Shown here: positions 1-8,624 of the stretch, one piece after another
Layout of the letters: each line of letters begins with the position of its first letter
Position numbering within the stretch: position 1 is the stretch's first letter
Assembly (NCBI GenBank): GCA_016712105.1
Contig: JADJRU010000005.1
Coordinates: 62,001-126,000 of the forward strand
DNA from: Ahniella sp.
GTDB taxonomy: Bacteria > Pseudomonadota > Gammaproteobacteria > Xanthomonadales > Ahniellaceae
Direction: 5' to 3'
DNA: 64,000 bases
Notes under the pieces: generated by a model
What the model was told of the DNA's origin: nothing
The model's input: the letters and a program-made list of their open reading frames with translations, nothing else
The model's database searches: none
Program-made: the position numbers and the translations under genes

Positions 1-484
1 AGCGCTGGAAACGGAGGTCTCCCGGGCAGCCCAAGGGGTACCCCTGGCCCTGGCGTTCGTCGACCTCGACCATTTCAAGCGGATCAATGACGAACTGGGG
101 CACCTTGCGGGTGATGAAGTATTGAAGGCTGTTGCCCAGGAAATCCGCCAGACGGTGCGGGTCGGCCAAGTGGCCGGCAGACTGGGCGGCGAAGAGTTTG
201 CCGTTCTGTTGCCGAACATGCCCCTGGCGTCCGCCGTACGATTTGCCGAAACCCTGCGCGCGGGGGTTGAAGGCCTGCGCGTGAGCCTGGCAACCGGCGT
301 TCGACGGATCACCACCAGTGTCGGGGTGGTGCAGTGGCAACCGGGGATGCAAACCAGTGCCGACTTCATGCGCGCGGCCGATGCCGAATTGTTCCGCGCC
401 AAGGCCGAAGGCCGCAACAAGGTGTGTTATCCGGGCTCCAGCGCCATGTTGGCCGAGCAAACCGACCCCAAGCCTCGCAGCTGA
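1..484 (+). CDS. GGDEF-domain diguanylate cyclase, 5' end outside window
   Basis: This is the C-terminal part of a diguanylate cyclase, which would make cyclic di-GMP from two GTP. The open frame runs from base 2 without a start, so the N-terminal sensor or receiver part lies upstream of the window. The visible residues include the FVDLDHFKRINDELGH substrate-binding segment, the active-site signature RLGGEEF (the GG[D/E]EF loop with E in third place, an active form) and the final alpha-helix AEGRNKV typical of GGDEF domains. A short non-conserved tail follows. The next gene starts 5 bp downstream, so the two are probably co-transcribed and may act in one signalling pathway. Confidence 0.9.
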   Translation, partial: ALETEVSRAAQGVPLALAFVDLDHFKRINDELGHLAGDEVLKAVAQEIRQTVRVGQVAGRLGGEEFAVLLPNMPLASAVRFAETLRAGVEGLRVSLATGVRRITTSVGVVQWQPGMQTSADFMRAADAELFRAKAEGRNKVCYPGSSAMLAEQTDPKPRS

Positions 485-489
485 TCGGC

Positions 490-3400
490 ATGAGCGACAC
501 CACCGAGGTGCCCGTGTTTGTACTTGGCCAGGGCGCCGAGGCTCGCTGCGCGGAACTCGGGCTGACGGCTCTGAAGATCGATCCGGAGCAACCGGAGGTC
601 CCACCCGGCGGCGTCTACCTGTTCGACATCGATACCTGGATCGCCCTGGCGTCGTTGCGCCGGCGTTTCCGCCTCGATCGGCATGCCGTGATCGTGTTCG
701 CCACTGAAAGTGGCCACGCCCGCTGTGCCGACCTGGCCCAGGCGATCGACGGCGTTTGCCCGCATCTGGTCACGCCGATGTGTTCGCCGGAATGGATCCG
801 CGCCCTGGTGGCCGGTCAACAGCGTTATTGCCGTGAAGTGCTGCACGTCGGCGAATCCATCGATCTGCTGCGACTCAAGAATGCCGTCAGCCTAGGCCGA
901 CTGAACGCCTGGGCGATCAATCTCGAGACCGGCGAACATTTGCCCGGCAATCTCGACGAAGAATTGTTCGGGGAACCGATCCACAACGCTGCCGACATGT
1001 TGCGCGGCATGGCAGCCGAAGATGCCTGGATCATCGATGCGATCGAAAATCTCGGTCGAGGCAGCAAACATGGCGACTCCATGTCGCATGAGTTCCGCCG
1101 GATCGACCGGACCGGCCTGGAACGCTGGTATGCCACCCATGCGAGCTGCCATCAGGATCCGGAACGGCACAGTCGCGGCGTGATCGGCGTCACCTACGAG
1201 ATCAGTGACCGCAAGCGCGCAGAGTTGACTGCCGAGCGTCATGCCGGCCAGTTGTCGACGACCCTCCGTGCTGCCGGCATGGTGAGCTGGGAGTACGACG
1301 CCCTGACCAATCGGCGACATTCGGTCGGCGACGATTTTGCCTTGTTCGGTTGCTCGCCCACTTCGCTTGAGGAAGTGGAAGCATTGGTGCTGCCGGAGGA
1401 CCGCCACGGCGACCGCTTCCTGGCGTACCGTCAGGCACTCGTCAACGGCGAGGCGTTCATGATGGAGTTCCGCGTGCGCCGCGCCGACGGCAGCGTGCGC
1501 TGGCTGCAGACCCGCGGTCGCCCGGAACTGGCCGCGGACGGGACGCTCTTGCGCGCTACCGGCATCGCGTTCGACATTACCGAACGCAAGCAGATTGAAA
1601 TGCGACTGGCCGAAACCGAAGCCTGGTTGCGCCGGGCGCTGAACGCCGGCCGGATGGTTGCCTGGGAATGGAACCTGCGCGAACGGACACGACGGATTTT
1701 CGGCCAGCACGACACCACGCTCGGCCCGGAATCGGGCGGCACGAGCGATCCTCGGGCCGCCCTGCATCCGACCGACCGAGAACGCGACGAGCACCTGTTC
1801 GATGCTGCCGTGGCGCACGGCCAGGACTACGCAAACGAATTCCGCGTCGTCGCCGATGACGGCTCGGTTCGCTGGCTGCGCTCGGTCGGTTCGCCATCCG
1901 CTCGCGATGCCGAAGGGGTCATCAGCATGACCGGCCTCGCCTGGGACATTTCCGACCGCAAGGAAATGGAACTGACGCTGCGCGAGACCGAAAACCGACT
2001 GCGTCGCACACTCGGTTCCGGCCAGATGGTGATCTGGGAGTGGAATCTTCGGACGCACCAGCGTCGCTCGTTCGGCGACAAGCTTGAGTTGTTGGGCGCA
2101 GGCCACGAAGACATCGACGCCGCTTGGGCGCGACTGCATCCGGACGACCTGACATCGTTTCGCACGCAGTTTGAACTGGCGGTTCGCGAAGCACGCGAAT
2201 TCCGCGCCGAATTCCGGCTGCTTGCCGAGGACGGCACGGCCACCTGGGTTCGTTCGATCGGTGCGCCGCTTGCGTTCGATCGGGAAGGTGTTGCCGTCAT
2301 GGGCGGCGTTTCCTGGGACATCAGCGAGCGCAAGCGCGCCGAACTGGCGCTCATCGAATCGGAAAACCGGCTGCGGTCGGCGCTCGATGCTGCGCGCATG
2401 GTGTCGTGGGAATGGAACCTTCTGACCGGCAAACGCGAAGCGATCGGCGACCAGCATGCGATGTTCGGTTTTGTGCCCGGCGTCGACAGCGCCGATATCG
2501 ACGGCGCGATCGATCCGACCGACTACGCCCTCGACAACGAACGATTCGAAACGGCCATTCGCGAACGTACGCCCTACGCCAGTGAATTCCGCATCCGCAC
2601 GCACGATGATCGCGTGCGCTGGTTGTACTCACGCGGCAAGGTGACGGCCGAACGCAACGGCGAAGCCGAAATCATCGCCGGTGTGGTCTGGGACATCACC
2701 GACCGCAAGGACATCGAGGCCGCGCTGTCGATCCGGGAATCCGAATTGTCGACCGCGCTGCAGGCGGCGCGGATGTGCCGCTTCCAGTATGACTACCAGA
2801 ACCGGCAATGGCTGCTTTCCGATGACGCCAGCGCGGTGTTCGGGACACGACTCGGCCAGATCAGCGTCCATGCCGATAGCGTCAAGGACCTGACCCGGTA
2901 TCTGGCCCGACTGCACCGCGGGTTGCCGGTCGAGGATGTCGAAATCAAACTGCAGGCCGGTTCCACAACCCCTTGGGTGGAGTTGCGCGCGAACCTGCTC
3001 GAACGGAATCGCGCCAACGGCCTGTTCTGGGACATCAGTTTGCGCAAGACCTTCGAGGAAGCACTGCTGGAAAGCGAGAACTGGCACCGGATCGCGGTCG
3101 AAGGCGCCAACCTCAATGTCTGGGAGTATGACCTCGAGACCAAGATCCGACGCGGCGGCAATCGCGACCTCGAGTTCTTCGGCATGGTCCCCGATAGCCT
3201 GGAAGCCTTGCTGGAAGTCGTGCACGAAGACGACCGCGAAGGACTCACCGCGAGTTTCTTCGAGTCGGTCACGGTCAGTGGTGTCCAGCGCCAGCAGTTT
3301 CGCGTGCGCAAGACCGATGGCGGCTATCGCTGGATCGAATCGATCGGGCGCGTGCTGACGCGCCGGGACGGCTCGCCGTGGCGGTATGCCGGCGTCAGCC

Positions 3401-4992
3401 TCGATATCACCGAAAAGAAGGAACATGCAGACGCCCTGCAACGAGCGGTGCTGGCCGCCGAACATGCCGTACGCGCGCAGTCTTCGTTTCTCGCGGCCAT
3501 GAGCCACGAAATCCGCACGCCGATGAATGCGGTGATCGGCATGACCGGCCTGCTGCTGACCAGCCCGCTTGACGAGCGTCAGCAGGACATGGCGCGCACC
3601 TTGCGGTCGAGTGCCGAGTTGTTGTTGAACCTCATCAACGATGTACTCGATTTCTCCAAGATCGATGCCGGACAGATGGAACTCGACCGGATCCCGTTCT
3701 CGCTGGCCGAAGTGATCGAGTCGTCGATCGACCTGCTGGCGCCCCAGGCCGAGGCAAAACACCTGAGCCTCGGCGCCGTATTCGATTTTGATATCGGCGT
3801 GCGGGTCCTCGGTGATCCCGCGCGGCTGCGCCAGATCCTCGTCAACCTCTTGTCGAACGCCATCAAGTTCACGCCGACCGGCCATGTCGAAATCAAGGCC
3901 AGTCTGTGGGCACAGCCCGGAGGAGCTGCGCGGCTGTGGATCTCCGTGCGCGACCAGGGCATTGGCATCGCGTCCGATGTCCTGGACACGCTGTTCACCC
4001 CGTTTCGCCAGGGCGACAGCTCGATGTCGCGTCGCTTTGGTGGCACCGGCTTGGGCCTGGTCATCTGCAAACGTCTTGCCGACCTGATGGAGGGTGAAAT
4101 CTCGGTTGAATCCGAACCCGGTCGCGGCGCCTGCTTCAAGCTGCGGATTGACCTGCCGATCGTCGACAACGAGCCCGGCGCACCGGTCTGGCTCGCGGGC
4201 CAACGGATCGCCGTGGTCATGGACGAAGGTCATGCGCGGGATGCACTGATTGAACAACTCGTGCTGTTCGGCGCCAGTGTGGCGCATCATCCGGATTTTT
4301 CGGGTATTCGGCCGCAAGCACCCCCAGCGGCAGTGATCGCGGACGCCGACATGCGGATCCCGCAGGGCTTCGAGTGGCCGACGCTGCATGTACTCGGGCT
4401 TGGGGCCATGGTTCGCGACGGCCATCCGACACTGTCGCGGCCCATCCGTCCGAGTGTGCTGCTGGATCGCCTGGCACACCTGATCCGCGAACCCAAGGAC
4501 TTGCCCGGTACGACTGCGCCGACGGAACTGGAGACCTCCAGTGCCCCGTTCGTGCCACTGCGTATCCTGGTTGCCGAAGACAACGACGTGAACCAGATGC
4601 TGATCGAACTCATGCTGCAGTCGCTCGGCCACGAGATCGTGTTGGTCGCCGATGGCGAAGCCGTGCTTGAAGCGCTGGCCACCGAACCGTTCAACGTCAT
4701 TCTCATGGATGTGGAGATGCCGGGGGTCGACGGTTTGGAAGCCACTCGCCGACTCCGCGCCATGCCCGAGTACCAGCAACTGCCGTACATCATCGCCGCG
4801 ACGGCTCATGTGATGTCCGACAGCCGGCAACGGTTCCTCGAAGCCGGCATGAACGACTATGTGCCGAAGCCGATCCTGATGCCGGAACTCAAGGCCTCAC
4901 TGGATCGCGCGGCTGAGTACCTGGCCAATGCCGGCATGAACTCCGAACTGATTCTGTCCGATCTGCGTGCTGCAGGGCTGATGCAACACTAG
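490..4992 (+). CDS. Multi-PAS hybrid sensor histidine kinase
   Basis: A 1500-residue soluble hybrid histidine kinase. After about 130 N-terminal residues of unknown type it carries seven successive PAS/PAC repeats, each ending in a PAC-like signature (ISDRK, ITERK, ISDRK, ISERK, ITDRK, ISLRK, ITEKK). Then come a HisKA domain (SHEIRTPMNAVIG, phospho-acceptor His about residue 1006), an HATPase domain (N-box from about 1119, then DQGIGI and GGTGLGL), a degenerate receiver-like stretch (about 1235-1335) and a C-terminal receiver (about 1357-1475, acceptor Asp about 1407 in ILMDVEMP). No transmembrane segment and no Hpt domain are evident, so phosphotransfer needs a partner. I chose the ATG at 490 because it lies just after the GGDEF stop; the frame is open further upstream. 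The tandem PAS repeats resemble each other, suggesting internal duplication. Ligands cannot be predicted. Confidence 0.9.
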   Translation: MSDTTEVPVFVLGQGAEARCAELGLTALKIDPEQPEVPPGGVYLFDIDTWIALASLRRRFRLDRHAVIVFATESGHARCADLAQAIDGVCPHLVTPMCSPEWIRALVAGQQRYCREVLHVGESIDLLRLKNAVSLGRLNAWAINLETGEHLPGNLDEELFGEPIHNAADMLRGMAAEDAWIIDAIENLGRGSKHGDSMSHEFRRIDRTGLERWYATHASCHQDPERHSRGVIGVTYEISDRKRAELTAERHAGQLSTTLRAAGMVSWEYDALTNRRHSVGDDFALFGCSPTSLEEVEALVLPEDRHGDRFLAYRQALVNGEAFMMEFRVRRADGSVRWLQTRGRPELAADGTLLRATGIAFDITERKQIEMRLAETEAWLRRALNAGRMVAWEWNLRERTRRIFGQHDTTLGPESGGTSDPRAALHPTDRERDEHLFDAAVAHGQDYANEFRVVADDGSVRWLRSVGSPSARDAEGVISMTGLAWDISDRKEMELTLRETENRLRRTLGSGQMVIWEWNLRTHQRRSFGDKLELLGAGHEDIDAAWARLHPDDLTSFRTQFELAVREAREFRAEFRLLAEDGTATWVRSIGAPLAFDREGVAVMGGVSWDISERKRAELALIESENRLRSALDAARMVSWEWNLLTGKREAIGDQHAMFGFVPGVDSADIDGAIDPTDYALDNERFETAIRERTPYASEFRIRTHDDRVRWLYSRGKVTAERNGEAEIIAGVVWDITDRKDIEAALSIRESELSTALQAARMCRFQYDYQNRQWLLSDDASAVFGTRLGQISVHADSVKDLTRYLARLHRGLPVEDVEIKLQAGSTTPWVELRANLLERNRANGLFWDISLRKTFEEALLESENWHRIAVEGANLNVWEYDLETKIRRGGNRDLEFFGMVPDSLEALLEVVHEDDREGLTASFFESVTVSGVQRQQFRVRKTDGGYRWIESIGRVLTRRDGSPWRYAGVSLDITEKKEHADALQRAVLAAEHAVRAQSSFLAAMSHEIRTPMNAVIGMTGLLLTSPLDERQQDMARTLRSSAELLLNLINDVLDFSKIDAGQMELDRIPFSLAEVIESSIDLLAPQAEAKHLSLGAVFDFDIGVRVLGDPARLRQILVNLLSNAIKFTPTGHVEIKASLWAQPGGAARLWISVRDQGIGIASDVLDTLFTPFRQGDSSMSRRFGGTGLGLVICKRLADLMEGEISVESEPGRGACFKLRIDLPIVDNEPGAPVWLAGQRIAVVMDEGHARDALIEQLVLFGASVAHHPDFSGIRPQAPPAAVIADADMRIPQGFEWPTLHVLGLGAMVRDGHPTLSRPIRPSVLLDRLAHLIREPKDLPGTTAPTELETSSAPFVPLRILVAEDNDVNQMLIELMLQSLGHEIVLVADGEAVLEALATEPFNVILMDVEMPGVDGLEATRRLRAMPEYQQLPYIIAATAHVMSDSRQRFLEAGMNDYVPKPILMPELKASLDRAAEYLANAGMNSELILSDLRAAGLMQH

Positions 4993-5013
4993 AGTTGTGT
5001 TCCGAAAACAGCA

Positions 5014-6774
5014 CTAGGCTGCGGGGCGAGCGGACAACACCGTCGCCAGAGTCTGCTGCAACAACGCAAGATCCAGCGGCTTGGTCAGCACCGCATCCAT
5101 GCCCGCGTCCAGACAAGCCTGTCGATCTTCCGGCAGCGCATGGGCGGTCAACGCGATGATCGGCTGGCGCGCTCCAAGGATGCGCAACTCGCGCGCCGCA
5201 GCCAACCCGTCCATCTCGGGCATTTCACAGTCCATCAGGATCAGGTCGGGTTTATGCTGGCCATAAGCGGTCAGCGCCTGTCGACCGTTACTGGCGATGC
5301 GGACACGCAAACCCAGCGATTCCAGGAACAGCTGCGCGATCTCGCGATTCAGCCCGTTGTCTTCGACCACCAGTACTTCGGCTTCGAGCCACAACGCCGG
5401 AGCGGCCGATTGATCATCGCCGACGGGAGCCGGGGATTCGACCAGCGGCACCCTCAAGGCGAACGTGCTGCCTTGGCCCGGGACACTGCTGGCGTCCAGT
5501 TCACCGCCCAGAAGCTGTGCGAGGCGCAGACAAATGCTCAACCCGAGGCCAGTGCCGCCATATCGCCGCTGGCTTGATCGATCGACCTGGGCGAAGGGAT
5601 CAAAGATCGACTTCAGTTCGGCCTCGGCGATTCCGATGCCAGTGTCCTTCACCACCACTTCCAGTTGGCCGCCATGGCCGCGACGAACCTGGACCTGGAT
5701 GGATCCGGCGTCCGTGAACTTGATGGCGTTGTTGACCAGATTGATCAGGATCTGTGCCAGCCGCAGGCCGTCCGACGCGATCCAGTCGGGCAACTCAGGA
5801 TCGACCGTGCTGGTCAGCGTGAGTCCCTTGTTGCGCGCTTCGAGTTCCCACGGCAACAGCGTATCGGGGATCAGTGCACGCAACGCGACCGGCGCCGTGA
5901 CGACTTGCATCTGGTGTTCGTCGAGGCGTGCGAAGTCGAGCACATCGGACACCACGCCAGTCAGGTGACGTCCGGTTTTTTGCATCGCCTGGACATAGCC
6001 GTCCAACGGCGCGCCCAACTTGGCACGACCCAGCATTTCGGCCATGCCAAGCAAACCGTTCAGCGGCGTACGGAGTTCATGACTCATGGCAGCCAGAAAC
6101 CGGGATTTGGCGGCATTCGCCAGATCAGCAGCGCGTCGCTGCTCACCCTCGCGCCATCGCGCGCGCAGGGTTGCCTCGAATTGACGACGCATGCGAACGC
6201 TGCTGAACAGCATGATTGCGATGAACATGGCGACCATCAAGGTCGCATCGAGGCCCATCGCGGTTTGTTGCGTCAGCGTCGCATAAAGCAGCGCCAGGAA
6301 CACCGGCAGCACCATCGCCACGAACGCCGGCGTCGACACCATGTAGCTGATCAGACCGATGCCGGAGACCGCCATCAGCAGGGCCGTAGCGAGCAGGCGA
6401 GCGTCGGACGGCATCTCGAACCAGGGCAGGACCAGACTGCCCCAACACAAGCCAACGGCAAGACTCGAACCGATGAGCAAGCGATGCCAGAAATGATCCG
6501 GATGAGCGGAGCGCCGCTTCGCGAAGAACACGCACAGGCCACCCCGCGCGAGCGCAACCGTCAACAGGGCAAGACACCACCACCAGAACTGTCGCGGCTC
6601 GGACGCCTCGCCCAGACGCCACGCGGCCAGGGGCCCAAGCAACAGCGTCAGGATCACGCCCGACCGATTGAACCGGTAAAGGGTTTCGACGCGCGCACGT
6701 TCGATGACGCCGGCGACCGTTTCGTCCGGGCGGTCCTCTGCTTCAGATGTTTGATGGGCAGACCGACGTGTCAT
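5014..6774 (-). CDS. Membrane-bound hybrid sensor histidine kinase
   Basis: A 586-residue hybrid histidine kinase, convergent with the multi-PAS kinase. Residues about 38-195 form five to six hydrophobic segments in place of a periplasmic sensor. They are followed by HisKA (SHELRTPLNG, His about 232), HATPase (NLVNNAIKF about 345-353, DTGIGI, GGTGLGLSI) and a C-terminal receiver (VLVVEDN about 467, acceptor Asp about 515 in LILMDCEMPEMDG, conserved Lys in TKPLD). It lacks an Hpt domain. It lies 45 bp downstream of a cation/proton antiporter on the same strand, so the pair may be an operon in which the kinase senses membrane or ion status; that is inference. Confidence 0.9.
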   Translation of the reverse strand: MTRRSAHQTSEAEDRPDETVAGVIERARVETLYRFNRSGVILTLLLGPLAAWRLGEASEPRQFWWWCLALLTVALARGGLCVFFAKRRSAHPDHFWHRLLIGSSLAVGLCWGSLVLPWFEMPSDARLLATALLMAVSGIGLISYMVSTPAFVAMVLPVFLALLYATLTQQTAMGLDATLMVAMFIAIMLFSSVRMRRQFEATLRARWREGEQRRAADLANAAKSRFLAAMSHELRTPLNGLLGMAEMLGRAKLGAPLDGYVQAMQKTGRHLTGVVSDVLDFARLDEHQMQVVTAPVALRALIPDTLLPWELEARNKGLTLTSTVDPELPDWIASDGLRLAQILINLVNNAIKFTDAGSIQVQVRRGHGGQLEVVVKDTGIGIAEAELKSIFDPFAQVDRSSQRRYGGTGLGLSICLRLAQLLGGELDASSVPGQGSTFALRVPLVESPAPVGDDQSAAPALWLEAEVLVVEDNGLNREIAQLFLESLGLRVRIASNGRQALTAYGQHKPDLILMDCEMPEMDGLAAARELRILGARQPIIALTAHALPEDRQACLDAGMDAVLTKPLDLALLQQTLATVLSARPAA

Positions 6775-6819
6775 GGCGCGAGTTTGGCAAGCGCCGGCCC
6801 TGCCGTCGGTGAACTTAGG

Positions 6820-8022
6820 TCAAGCGCGGGTTCGGGCAGCTCCGTCAAGCAGGGCACGCAGACGTGGCGAGACCATGGGCACCGTCAGCATGGTGCTGGC
6901 CACGGCCATCAACAGCAGCGCTGTGAACATGGCCGAAGTGATCATCTGCTTGTCGAGCAGCACATTGACGAAGATGATCATGATCAGCGCCTTGGTCTGC
7001 AGCAGCCAGCCGATCACCGTTGCTTCGCCCGGTCGCCAGCCGAGCAATTTCCCGGCGGCATGGACGCCGAGGAGTTTTCCGCCGACCGCGGCCACCAACA
7101 ACAATGCGGCGACCATCAGCACTTCGGTCCCGCCCATTGTCCATTGAGTCCGAAGCCCGGTACTCAGGAAGAACACCGGCATGACGAGCATCAACACGGT
7201 ATGCCGCAACTGGTCGAGTTGCTCGCGTTCGAACAGGTCGGCGTCGATGACCACTCCGGCAAGGAATGCACCCACCATGAAGTGCAGACCGGACCAGTCT
7301 CCGCCGAGCGCACACAGCGCCAGCCAGGCGAGCGCAACATAGAGTCGGTCCCGGCTTGGCAATCGGCGCATCAAGGCGCGAATGCCGATTGATGCCACAG
7401 CAAAGGCCAGCAGGAACAGGCCTTGGCGCGCCACTCGGGTCCAGTCCAGCAGGATCAGTGCGAGCACGGCCCAGATCAGCAGATCGTCCAGGCTTGCGTA
7501 GCGAAGTACACGCTGCCCCAGCGGCTCGCGAAACACCCCGAGTTTTTCCATCAGCAGGATCAGGATCGGCAGCGCCGTGACGGCGCAGGCCATGCCGATC
7601 CCGGCAATGAACTGCCAGCTTTGGGCCTGCGGACCCATCCACCCGCCCGGACCGAGTAAAGGCCAAGCGGCCAGCGCCCCGGCCAAGAGCGGCACCAGCA
7701 GCGCTAGGCCAGCCGTGAGCCCGGTTTCGCGCCGATACACCCAGGCTTGGCGCAGATCCAGTTCCACGCCGGACAGGAAGACAAACAGCATGACCGCCCA
7801 CCATGCCACGCCATTCAGGGCCTGAATCACCTGGGCGTTGAAGACACTCTGGTAGACCTCCGGCCAGGCGGCACCCAGTACACCCGGCCCGAGCAGAATC
7901 CCGGTCAATATCTGAACAACCACCAGCGGCGCAAAATAGTCGGTTCGACCCACGCGCCAAATCAGATAGGGCACGGTAAAGATCACCAGCATGGCAATCA
8001 GGAACAATTCGACGGTGTTCAT
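6820..8022 (-). CDS. Cation/proton antiporter, CPA2 (Na+/H+ exchanger) family
   Basis: A 400-residue polytopic inner-membrane protein with about 12 hydrophobic segments and the fold signature of Na_H_exchanger antiporters: a first helix pair with GILLGPGVLG, an LFVFLSGVELDL helix, and a later MVGAFLAGVVID segment. It would exchange a monovalent cation for protons. It lacks the RCK/TrkA-N domain of full-length Kef proteins. I chose the ATG at 8022 because the frame upstream (to 8190) is not membrane-like and a GAGGT Shine-Dalgarno lies 5-9 bp before this start. The ion specificity is not visible. Confidence 0.82.
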   Translation of the reverse strand: MNTVELFLIAMLVIFTVPYLIWRVGRTDYFAPLVVVQILTGILLGPGVLGAAWPEVYQSVFNAQVIQALNGVAWWAVMLFVFLSGVELDLRQAWVYRRETGLTAGLALLVPLLAGALAAWPLLGPGGWMGPQAQSWQFIAGIGMACAVTALPILILLMEKLGVFREPLGQRVLRYASLDDLLIWAVLALILLDWTRVARQGLFLLAFAVASIGIRALMRRLPSRDRLYVALAWLALCALGGDWSGLHFMVGAFLAGVVIDADLFEREQLDQLRHTVLMLVMPVFFLSTGLRTQWTMGGTEVLMVAALLLVAAVGGKLLGVHAAGKLLGWRPGEATVIGWLLQTKALIMIIFVNVLLDKQMITSAMFTALLLMAVASTMLTVPMVSPRLRALLDGAARTRA

Positions 8023-8150
8023 GCCAGACCTCGGAACCTCGCGGGGACGCAGAGTGGATTCAATAGGCAAGCATATCAACGCGGGCCCGTTTAAAAAGGA
8101 CGGGCGCGCCCCCATCACGTTCGGAGTAACTGGATCCCGGAGGCCGGAAC

Positions 8151-8610
8151 ATGAACAACGCAGAACATCTGATCGTCGTGACGTGCGCACTGCGATGCGC
8201 CGAATCGGCTGCCCGAATCACGACTCGGCGAAGCGCCGCAGTGCGGAAAATGCCATAAGCCGGTGATCGGTGCTGCGCCGTTGACCGCCACCGATGCCAA
8301 TCTGCCGACCTTGATCGCGCGTAATGACCTGCCCGTTCTGATCGACTGCTGGGCAGCATGGTGCCCGCCCTGCCGCGGTTTTGCCCCGACGTTCGACCGT
8401 GCATCGGCCGAGTTCAAGACTCAAATCCGGTTTGCCAAACTTGATACCGAAAACAACCGGAACAGTGCCGCACAACTGCGGATCCAGAGTATTCCGACAC
8501 TGATCCTGTTCCAGAACGGCCGCGAGATCGCGCGCCAGTCGGGCGCGATGAGTTACCAGCAACTGACGCAGTGGCTTGCCACTGCGTTTGGTCTCGATCG
8601 CGAAGTCTGA
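8151..8610 (+). CDS. trxC: Thioredoxin 2 (zinc-finger thioredoxin), frameshifted in this sequence
   Basis: This encodes a thioredoxin-2 type disulfide reductase. The intact frame from 8263 gives the thioredoxin fold with active site CWAAWCPPC (CPPC instead of the usual CGPC) and the cis-Pro segment SIPTLILF. Upstream, the family's N-terminal zinc ribbon is split between frames. Frame one starts at the ATG at 8151 behind GGAGG and reads MNNAEHLIVVTCA. The other frame continues HCDAPNRLPESRLGEAPQCGKC. Joined, they give the expected C-x2-C...C-x2-C finger, so one small indel (a net +1 or -2) lies at about 8184-8190. The gene converges on pckG 14 bp away. I take the frameshift as a probable sequence error; if real, the product would lose its zinc finger. 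Confidence 0.85.
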
Positions 8611-8624
8611 GTTCGGGCTGAGCC

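Noticed and set aside
892..2604. Long antisense open frame inside the multi-PAS kinase gene
   Set aside because: It mirrors the codon periodicity of the GC-rich kinase gene, has no recognisable domain and covers the same bases as clearly conserved PAS sequence. The minus-strand frame at 2629-4830 is rejected for the same reason.
5665..7392. Plus-strand open frame of 575 codons across the membrane kinase and antiporter genes
   Set aside because: Gln/His/Arg-rich translation with no domain; it spans two conserved genes on the other strand and the gap between them.
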